Shown piece after piece: positions 1 through 5,529 of a DNA stretch of 5,529 bases. The position numbers were made by a program, and so were the translations under genes. The notes beneath the pieces were generated by a model, which worked only from the letters and a program-made list of their open reading frames with translations, was not told the DNA's origin and searched no databases. The stretch's first letter is position 1. Every line of letters starts with the position of its first letter. Source of the DNA: Acidobacteriaceae bacterium (GTDB lineage Bacteria > Acidobacteriota > Terriglobia > Terriglobales > Acidobacteriaceae); NCBI GenBank assembly GCA_025929125.1, contig JAICMT010000136.1:1-5529 (forward strand), written 5' to 3'.

Positions 1-2429
1 ACGTACGCCACGGAAATTCCGACGGTTCCGATTTGCCGCTCCAGGGTAACGTTCCATTGCTGGAGGTAAGGTACTGTGAGGTTCGGGTTGAAACCGGACG
101 CGTCAGAGAAACCCCCGACCTCCCCGGCCGCTGGCGCAAACGGATTGGGAAAGGTGAGCAGCGGTACACCATCATTGATGGCATTGAAATATGTGACGCT
201 TCCGCCGAAAGGACCTCCTTCCAAGTTCCTCGCAATGGTGCCATAAACCGTATTTCCGAACAGGCCATACCCGGCACGGATGACTGTCTTTCCATTCGAG
301 GTAAGCTTGTACGCCAGTCCAACGCGGGGATAAAAGTTAGTCTTGTGATTCTCCAGCAACGATCCTGACGGGTAGCCCGCCTCCTTATCCGAAATAACTT
401 TCACGTCTTTCGGGAAGAGCGGGTTGACGGCACTCAGTCCCGCGCTTGGCACCACCAGCGCGCTGGCGGCGGGACTGTAGTTGAAAATTCGGCCAAATTT
501 GTCGGTATAGGGCGGCGTCAGTTCCCAGCGCACACCATAACTCAAGCTGAGGCGCGGTGTAACCTTGAACAGGTCCTGCGCGTAGAGGGTCCACATCTTA
601 CCGCGCAAATATGAACTTGGCGCCGGATTCGACAATCCCGTCGTTTGGGGCAGACCCAGCAGAAAATCCGCATAGGCGGCGCCAGAGTACCGGCCGCTGA
701 AGCTAAACGAACCGTACAGATTGTTCGGCAGATAATTCTGGTTGTTTTCGTCGTAGATAAAATCTACGCCAAACTTGAACGCATGCTTCCCAGAAGTCCA
801 ACTCAAGTTGTCCGTCACCTCGAAGTTGGTCAGGGCCTTGTCGTGAATGGAGTAACTGCTCGTGCCGGTCAGGCCGGTGATACTAAGCGTAGGCTGGCCG
901 GGAATGCCTGTGTTGCTAACTCCCTGAATACCAACCTGACTGATGATCTGGTCACCCTTCAGCGTGCTCGCAACATCGCTGATATCGCGGGAAAAGCCCG
1001 TTCGAAATTCGTTCAATAGCGATGGGCTGAAGATATGGCTCCATGAGAATATAGCGCTGCTGTCATTCCGTTGCTGGTTATACGTGCCCACTGGGGGTAA
1101 CAGGCCGCGCTGTCCAAGGATCGGCATCCAGTGATAGCTGTACCGCCCGAATACGGTGTCGCGCTCGCTGAAGTAGTGGTCGACTCGTCCGTCCACAATA
1201 TTGAAATCCGTGATGCTCGGCAGATTGCCGCACCAGTTCCCTGCGGTCTGCCCCGAGGCGCCGCAGTTAGGCAGGGGATAGAAGTAGTCTTGCAGCTTCT
1301 GCGAAACCGGGTTGATCATGCTGGAAGGGATCACATTATTCGGAAACGCTTCGCCGGTGAATGGGTTCTTCACTACCTTGTCGTTCGCCAGCAAGTTACT
1401 GAAGTCGCCCGTCCGCCAGGCAGTTAGGGGCGTGTTGTCGTTTACCACCCTGGCTCGATGGTTGCGCGACCCCTCGTAGTCCGCGAAGAAGAATGTTTTG
1501 TTCTTCCTGATCGGGCCGCCGATGCTCCCGGCAAAGTCGTTATAAACAGCGAATGGCACGGAGGTCGCGAAGAAATCCCGCGCGTTGAGGGCGCTGCCGT
1601 TGTAGTCGTAATACAGGCTGCCGTGGTATTGGTTTGTGCCCGACTTGCTGACGGTCGTAACCGTCGTGGCGCCCTTGAATTCCGCCGGAGAATTCACGAG
1701 TGTGTAATTGATCTCAGCGACGTTTTCCAGGCCGGGCCCGATTCCCGATCCACCGGACCCAACCAGATCCTGCATTTCGACGATGCCATCATTAGTCCAA
1801 TACGTGTCGATCTGGCGCGCCCCAGGCCCGGAGTAATTTCCAGAATCGTTCACGGCGATGCCGGGGTTGTACATCACAAAGCCCTGAGTCGAGTTACCCT
1901 GGCGCACCATCGCGGCCGAATCGAGCAACTGAGTATCCGTTTTCACGTAACTCGTGGTGGCAGTTTCGGTATTGATGACCGGGACTGTTCCTTGTACCTC
2001 CACCTGGGTGTTGGTGGATCCTACGGTTAACTGGACGTCCACCGTGACCACGTGGTTCGCGTCTAGCGGTACGTCCGGCTTCTCCTGAGCATTAAATCCG
2101 TTCTTCTCGATGCGCACCTTATAGGAGCCAGGGATCAGGTCGGGAACCGTAAACACACCACCGGCTCCCGTGGACTGACGCCGCGTAAAGCCGGTCTGTT
2201 CGTTGGTGACGGATATTTGCGCGTCCGGAACGGCCGCCCCGCTCGGATCGGTAACCACCCCGGTGATAGAACCAAATGTCGTCTGGGCCCGTGCGGAATG
2301 GAAACAGAGCAACGTTCCAAGAAGAGCCAGGGCAATGGCTGGCATCCGGCGGGCTAGCCCTTGCCTCGCCAGGGAAGTAATATTCGTCACACCGGCGAAT
2401 GCAGAACTCTTAAAAGAAACAGCGAGCAT
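1..2429 (-). CDS. Oar-like TonB-dependent outer-membrane receptor with N-terminal carboxypeptidase-regulatory-like domain (3' end missing)
   Basis: The minus frame is open from ATG at 2429 to the window edge, giving 809 residues without a stop. The start follows a GAGGG ribosome site by 6 bases. Residues 29-48 form a hydrophobic signal segment ending in ARA, with likely cleavage before Gln49. Residues 53-135 match a carboxypeptidase-regulatory-like beta-sandwich (GSITGVVTDPSGAAVPDA, then a GxF-P-L-PGSY-V pattern). A TonB-box-like stretch (QVEVQG, 142-147) and a plug-like region follow. VSKSGTNQYHGS (260-271), LNARDFF (281-287) and GGPIRKNKTFFFADYEGSR (304-322) are hallmarks of the acidobacterial/Oar receptor family. 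The rest is beta-barrel-like, with alternating aromatic strands such as LSLSYGVRWE and LQQWNVTLERQIG near the edge. Cys389 and Cys400 may form a disulfide in an external loop. Family members usually run to about 1000-1200 residues, so a few hundred residues lie outside. Its role is energised uptake of a large ligand, here probably glycan fragments (inferred from neighbours). Met29 (2345) is an alternative start but lacks a good ribosome site. Confidence 0.93.
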   Translation of the reverse strand, partial: MLAVSFKSSAFAGVTNITSLARQGLARRMPAIALALLGTLLCFHSARAQTTFGSITGVVTDPSGAAVPDAQISVTNEQTGFTRRQSTGAGGVFTVPDLIPGSYKVRIEKNGFNAQEKPDVPLDANHVVTVDVQLTVGSTNTQVEVQGTVPVINTETATTSYVKTDTQLLDSAAMVRQGNSTQGFVMYNPGIAVNDSGNYSGPGARQIDTYWTNDGIVEMQDLVGSGGSGIGPGLENVAEINYTLVNSPAEFKGATTVTTVSKSGTNQYHGSLYYDYNGSALNARDFFATSVPFAVYNDFAGSIGGPIRKNKTFFFADYEGSRNHRARVVNDNTPLTAWRTGDFSNLLANDKVVKNPFTGEAFPNNVIPSSMINPVSQKLQDYFYPLPNCGASGQTAGNWCGNLPSITDFNIVDGRVDHYFSERDTVFGRYSYHWMPILGQRGLLPPVGTYNQQRNDSSAIFSWSHIFSPSLLNEFRTGFSRDISDVASTLKGDQIISQVGIQGVSNTGIPGQPTLSITGLTGTSSYSIHDKALTNFEVTDNLSWTSGKHAFKFGVDFIYDENNQNYLPNNLYGSFSFSGRYSGAAYADFLLGLPQTTGLSNPAPSSYLRGKMWTLYAQDLFKVTPRLSLSYGVRWELTPPYTDKFGRIFNYSPAASALVVPSAGLSAVNPLFPKDVKVISDKEAGYPSGSLLENHKTNFYPRVGLAYKLTSNGKTVIRAGYGLFGNTVYGTIARNLEGGPFGGSVTYFNAINDGVPLLTFPNPFAPAAGEVGGFSDASGFNPNLTVPYLQQWNVTLERQIGTVGISVAY

Positions 2430-2435
2430 AGATCA

Positions 2436-2440
2436 CCCTC
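2436..2440 (-). promoter_or_regulatory. Ribosome binding site of the TonB receptor gene
   Basis: GAGGG on the minus strand lies 6 bases before ATG 2429 (GAGGG-TGATCT-ATG). It decides for this start over the in-frame ATG at 2345, even though it gives the signal peptide an unusually long 28-residue lead. Confidence 0.75.
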
Positions 2441-2455
2441 TTTGGCACCTGAGAC

Positions 2456-2485
2456 ATATTACAAACAGAAACGTTACTCCGTCAA
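2456..2485 (-). promoter_or_regulatory. Predicted sigma70-like promoter for the TonB receptor gene
   Basis: On the minus strand, TTGACG (2485-2480, 5 of 6 to the -35 consensus) is followed after 16 bases by TGTAAT (2463-2458, 5 of 6 to the -10 consensus). An overlapping TAATAT (2461-2456) lies at 18 bases. Transcription would begin near 2450, leaving a leader of about 20 bases that carries the ribosome site. The gap is clearly more AT-rich than the flanking genes. Inference from motif matching only. Confidence 0.5.
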
Positions 2486-2497
2486 AGGAATTTTTTC

Positions 2498-2511
2498 CGT
2501 CCTGGCGGACG
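2498..2511 (-). other. Short perfect hairpin in the gap after the six-hairpin protein gene
   Basis: A 5-bp GC-rich inverted repeat (CGTCC / GGACG) with a 4-base loop lies 12 bases past the stop codon at 2524. In the minus-strand transcript it is followed by GAAAAAATT, not by a run of U, so it is not a classic intrinsic terminator. It could stabilise the 3' end of the upstream message or be an operator just upstream of the predicted -35. It may also be chance. Confidence 0.3.
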
Positions 2512-2523
2512 TGAGCTATCTTT

Positions 2524-4032
2524 CTATTTGCCGCCAGGGTGCTGCAGGAAGTAGACGAGTTGGCTCGAAGCTTGGAAAGCCCAGTTGAAGGCACGGGCGG
2601 GTTGGTTCAAATCTTTATCAGAAACCGCCTGGAATAGCGTTTCGAAACGCTTCCGATAGACCTCTCTGCGAATCGGATCCTGGCTGAAGTACACGCCCAT
2701 TGCGAACTGATAAGACATCTCGGTATCGTGACGGGTCATGTCTCCTACGACCGTGGAAGGTAATTCGCCGGGCTCTCCGGCGAAACAGTTGATCACGTAG
2801 TAGGCGCTCCTTCCGTCCGGCTGAAGGCCTTTGCGGTCGAGGAAATCGAGCCATCGAAGCACCATCCCCGGGATACGTGGGTCGCCTGTCAAAGTCCAGT
2901 ACTGGAAGGTAGGGTCGACGAGCATGGCCATCATCCAGGCGGAGGTGGCGCCTCGAAAGGAGGCCTCGCTCGGGTCGTATTGCGCCCAGTTCTCCCGGTA
3001 CGAACCGTCGGGCGGCAATCCGTCCGGAGGCTGCCGCTGGTGCTGATAAAGGGCGTCCGCGTAACTCCTGGCCTTGTTCCAGTAGACCGGGTCTCCGGTC
3101 ATCTCCCAACCGTGCAGCACGCCCAGCCAGCCGTAAGCCTCATGGCGCGGCGTCCAGAAGCCGCCGTGGTAGACCGGGTCCCAGCGATTCAGTATGAGCT
3201 TGGCCATTATCTTTCCGGTCTCGAGCATGCGCTCGTCACCGGTCAGCAGGTAATGGATGTGCATCGCTCTGGGGTACACATACTTCAAGTCCGGCTTCCC
3301 TTTGGGGATGAACATGCCCGCATCGGGTCCGTCCATCTTAGTGTGGGTTCTTACGAAGTGGGCTGCCTGATACGCCGCCTCAAGATACTTCCGGTCGCCG
3401 TTGCGGACATACATTTTGTACCAGCAGGTAGTGCGGTCGAAAAGCCAGTGGTGATAGATCTCGCTATCGATGTACTTGAGCGAACCGGGAAAGTTCTTCT
3501 CGACGAAGCGATCATACGCGGAATAGGGACCGGACTCAGCGACGGGCACTTGCGGGCCTACGATCCAGGAATCGCAGAGCCATTTAGCCGGAATCAGGGC
3601 AAGCACGCGCGGGCCCTTTAACCCCGTCGGATCTATCAGCGTGTCCGCCACAGGCACGAAATGCGAGGTGTGTTTGAGGGACGACGGCCTTCCGAAGACC
3701 ACCTTCACTGTCTGTGTCTTTTCGTGGTCGAAGCTCGCGCGGAATTGGATCTGGAGCGAGCGAATGGACCCTTGCTTCCCGTCGATGCGCCACGGCTCGA
3801 GCGGGCGGACAGCGGCTTGGATTTCTTTGCCCGAGCCCGTCAGTACGCGGACGAGGCCCGCATCATAGAGGAATCCAGGTGGCAGCGGAAGGCCAAAATT
3901 GACGATCTCTGCCGCGAGATTTTGATCCCGAGCGACGAGCGTGACGGCCACCTGGTCTGGCGATTTGATCGGACGCGGCCTGTCCATCGCCTGAACAGCT
4001 CCGGCGAAGAGCAACAGAAAAAGCAGGATCAC
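2524..4032 (-). CDS. Exported RIFT-barrel-like / six-hairpin (alpha/alpha-toroid) protein, putative polysaccharide-processing enzyme
   Basis: 502 residues from GTG 4032 to TAG 2526-2524. This start is preferred because GGAGGG (4043-4038) lies 5 bases upstream and overlaps the hydrolase stop as GTGA. An in-frame GTG at 4068 would add 12 residues but has no ribosome site. Residues 1-15 (MILLFLLLFAGAVQA) are a short signal peptide lacking the usual positive lead; the longer form would supply one Arg. Residues 28-114 are beta-rich, with a FGLPLPPGFL motif (46-55) and a following G-G-K-E-I-Q pattern like the N-terminal RIFT barrel of exo-rhamnogalacturonan-lyase-like (PL26-type) proteins. Residues about 170-500 are helical and rich in Trp, Tyr and His. 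A GD turn recurs at 212-213, 265-266, 313-314 and 383-384 between helices, as in six-hairpin glycosidase folds (GH88/GH105-like, PL families). RHE (296-298) and RHD (434-436) are candidate active-site motifs, as is HHWLFD (194-199). The fold is fairly convincing. The reaction (lyase or glycosidase) and the substrate are unknown. Confidence 0.8.
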   Translation of the reverse strand: MILLFLLLFAGAVQAMDRPRPIKSPDQVAVTLVARDQNLAAEIVNFGLPLPPGFLYDAGLVRVLTGSGKEIQAAVRPLEPWRIDGKQGSIRSLQIQFRASFDHEKTQTVKVVFGRPSSLKHTSHFVPVADTLIDPTGLKGPRVLALIPAKWLCDSWIVGPQVPVAESGPYSAYDRFVEKNFPGSLKYIDSEIYHHWLFDRTTCWYKMYVRNGDRKYLEAAYQAAHFVRTHTKMDGPDAGMFIPKGKPDLKYVYPRAMHIHYLLTGDERMLETGKIMAKLILNRWDPVYHGGFWTPRHEAYGWLGVLHGWEMTGDPVYWNKARSYADALYQHQRQPPDGLPPDGSYRENWAQYDPSEASFRGATSAWMMAMLVDPTFQYWTLTGDPRIPGMVLRWLDFLDRKGLQPDGRSAYYVINCFAGEPGELPSTVVGDMTRHDTEMSYQFAMGVYFSQDPIRREVYRKRFETLFQAVSDKDLNQPARAFNWAFQASSQLVYFLQHPGGK

Positions 4033-5529
4033 GACTGCCCTCCACCCAAAATGCTCGCCGGATTCCACAGTGCATCCGGGAGTACCTCCACATGGGAGGC
4101 GCCGGCGTACTGCTTGCGGACGTCTTCCGGGGCCATTCTCCGCCCGGCGCCATCGACGGCGCCAGCAATTACAACGCGCCGTGGCGCAAGCGACGCGGCC
4201 AGTTCCGGCAGGTCCGTGTGGAGCAAAAGATTTGGCACGAAGTTGCCGAACGGATGATCGTAATCCTCGGTATCGACAATGCTCTGGAACGAGACCAGCC
4301 CTCCGGCGAGATAGAGACGGTCGATTTCAGGTTCCAGCGCCGCGGCGAACAGAGCCGGGACGGTGGGGAAGCCACGCGCGGCCAGCACCAACGACTTTCC
4401 TTTCAGGTCTGGACGTGCGCGCAGCCCTTGCACTACGGCCAGCAGGTCGGTAACCCTCTGCCCCGCGAGCGGCTTGCCCAGAACGAGAGAGGACCATGCC
4501 CACATCTCGTCATTCGCGTGCTCGCGGGCATTGCGGGCGGAGTGGCGGCCGAATTCCGGCGTGAGATCGCCAATGCCGCGCAAATCCGGGGCGCATACCG
4601 CGGCGCCTGCCGCCGCCAGTTGATCGTAAGGTTGGTTCTCGTGCCACGAGGTGCGGCCCGAGGGTTCCAGCGTAATCACGACGGACTTTATCGCCTCTGG
4701 CTGTTTCGGCAGAAACAACCATGCCGGAACCCATACGCCGGGAGCGGCCGCGAACTCGACCGCCTCGATGCGGGCATCTCGGAAGGACGCGCGGGAAAGT
4801 GTGGTCGCGAGCGCCTTCGGGGGACGGTCCAGGGCAAGCAGGGTGTCGAGCGGCGCCGGGCTCCTCACCACGGTCCGCTTCCGATTCATCGAGAAGGGAG
4901 TCTCACTGTGGAACGACCGCACGACGCTTCCGCTGGGCGCCACGAACAGCACCGATTCCGGCTCCATGGTGGAGTCGGGCTCCTCCTCGATGGTCTTCGT
5001 CTCGCCTTTCAGCCAGCGCCCAAACCAGTTATAGATCTGGATGCGCATGTCGTATGCGAGCCCGTGCGGCAACGGCGTTCCGAACCAGGCGATGCGGTCG
5101 GCGTGCCCCAGTGTCTCGTAGATGCGCTTGAGTTTTCCAAATTCCTCGGTGCCGCTGGAGATGTAATTGGGGGAGTAAGTACCGAAGAAATCCCTGTCGC
5201 TTGCCAGCACAAGCAGAGGCTTTGGCGCCAGCGGGTATAGCAGGTCCCAACGATCAAAACCGACCGGGCCTCCTCCGACAATGTTCTGCTCGCCGTCATC
5301 GGTCGAGCCCGGCGGATTGAAGTCCGCGCAGGCAACGTTCTCGGTATTGCCGCAGGAAACCGCCGCGGCGACGAGGCGGTCATCGACTGCGGCTAGCAGC
5401 ATGGTGTTGGTCCCGCCGCCGGACTGCCCGGTGGAGGCCAACCGCTGGGGATCCACCAGCGGATGCGCGGCTAAGTAGTCGAGGCTTCGCACAGCATCCC
5501 ACGTCTGCATGCGCATGCTGGAATCGCCC
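4029..5529 (-). CDS. Two-lobed alpha/beta-hydrolase, acetyl-xylan-esterase-like (5' end missing)
   Basis: The frame is open from the right edge to TGA 4031-4029, giving 499 residues. ATG 5516 is internal: the preceding codons (GDSS) continue the fold and no ribosome site precedes it, so the true start lies outside. Counting Met5516 as residue 1, WDAVRSLDYL (6-15) is the helix typical before the nucleophile elbow, and GQSGG (30-34) supplies Ser32. LASDRD (104-109) offers the acid (Asp107 or Asp109) and PHG (150-152) the histidine His151. This complete triad is like that of acetyl xylan esterase/dienelactone-hydrolase families. Residues about 250-490 form a second hydrolase-like lobe (GAAVCAPDLRGIGDL, WSSLVLGKPLAGQRVTDLL, YLAGGLVSF, VVIAGAVDG). 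There the elbow reads AARGFP (379-384), with Gly382 where the serine should be, so this lobe is probably inactive. Expected role: removing acetyl or other acyl groups from a polysaccharide, probably outside the cytoplasm, though no signal peptide can be seen here. It is the first visible gene of the cluster and is coupled to the next. Peptidase-like activity cannot be excluded. Confidence 0.87.
   Translation of the reverse strand, partial: GDSSMRMQTWDAVRSLDYLAAHPLVDPQRLASTGQSGGGTNTMLLAAVDDRLVAAAVSCGNTENVACADFNPPGSTDDGEQNIVGGGPVGFDRWDLLYPLAPKPLLVLASDRDFFGTYSPNYISSGTEEFGKLKRIYETLGHADRIAWFGTPLPHGLAYDMRIQIYNWFGRWLKGETKTIEEEPDSTMEPESVLFVAPSGSVVRSFHSETPFSMNRKRTVVRSPAPLDTLLALDRPPKALATTLSRASFRDARIEAVEFAAAPGVWVPAWLFLPKQPEAIKSVVITLEPSGRTSWHENQPYDQLAAAGAAVCAPDLRGIGDLTPEFGRHSARNAREHANDEMWAWSSLVLGKPLAGQRVTDLLAVVQGLRARPDLKGKSLVLAARGFPTVPALFAAALEPEIDRLYLAGGLVSFQSIVDTEDYDHPFGNFVPNLLLHTDLPELAASLAPRRVVIAGAVDGAGRRMAPEDVRKQYAGASHVEVLPDALWNPASILGGGQS
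4038..4043 (-). promoter_or_regulatory. Ribosome binding site embedded in the hydrolase 3' end
   Basis: GGAGGG on the minus strand, 5 bases before GTG 4032. It lies within the codons for the last residues of the hydrolase (GGGQS), so ribosomes ending that gene stop exactly on the next start. This supports translational coupling and decides the start of the downstream gene. Confidence 0.75.

Noticed and set aside
1458..2030. Plus-strand open frame (190 codons) in the left part of the window
   Set aside because: It is opposite the part of the receptor gene with the most diagnostic motifs (VSKSGTN, GGPIRKNKTFFF); a shadow frame.
2491..2511. Hairpin next to a six-base A/T run as an intrinsic terminator
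   Set aside because: On the minus strand the run after the stem is A, not U; on the plus strand the U run precedes the stem. Neither direction gives the stem-then-U order needed, and there is no plus-strand gene to end.
2618..3109. Minus-strand open frame (163 codons) in another frame of the six-hairpin protein gene
   Set aside because: It overlaps the real coding frame entirely, is Arg/Pro-rich and has no domain or ribosome site.
2980..3621. Plus-strand open frame (213 codons) opposite the six-hairpin protein gene
   Set aside because: No recognisable motif. The minus frame carries the signal peptide, the repeated GD turns and the operon linkage, so this is a shadow.
4092..5240. Long plus-strand open frame (382 codons) antisense to the hydrolase
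   Set aside because: It lies wholly opposite a gene with clear hydrolase motifs, its translation is Arg/Gly-rich without recognisable domain, and such frames are common opposite GC-rich genes.

Overview
The window looks like chromosomal DNA of an Acidobacteriota bacterium, probably of the Solibacter/Bryobacterales type. I infer this from the Oar-like TonB-dependent receptor with an N-terminal carboxypeptidase-regulatory-like domain, the two-domain esterase family and the moderately high GC. I recognised families by reading translations; no search was run. All three genes lie on the minus strand, so they read from right to left, and coding sequence fills almost everything.

Layout in transcription order: (1) 5529-4029, a two-lobed alpha/beta-hydrolase of the acetyl-xylan-esterase type. 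Its 5' end lies outside the window, its first lobe has a GQSGG nucleophile elbow and its second lobe looks catalytically dead. (2) 4032-2524, an exported protein with a beta-rich N-terminal domain resembling the RIFT barrel of rhamnogalacturonan-lyase-like proteins and a C-terminal helical part that looks like a six-hairpin (alpha/alpha) toroid. Its start overlaps the hydrolase stop by 4 bases (GTGA), with a strong Shine-Dalgarno inside the hydrolase's last codons. (3) A 94-base gap, 2523-2430, holding a small hairpin and a good sigma70-like promoter. (4) 2429-1, an outer-membrane TonB-dependent receptor that runs off the left edge (809 residues visible, C-terminal barrel strands missing). This receptor is open across the whole left 2.4 kb; shorter plus-strand reading frames there are shadows.

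The set reads as a small glycan-use locus: a deacylating esterase, a predicted exported polysaccharide-processing enzyme and an outer-membrane importer for the products. No SusD-like lipoprotein is seen within the window. The substrate is not determined; pectin/rhamnogalacturonan or another acetylated plant polysaccharide is a guess from domain resemblance. The receptor can probably also be transcribed on its own from the internal promoter. I saw no mobile element, CRISPR array, tRNA or rRNA.
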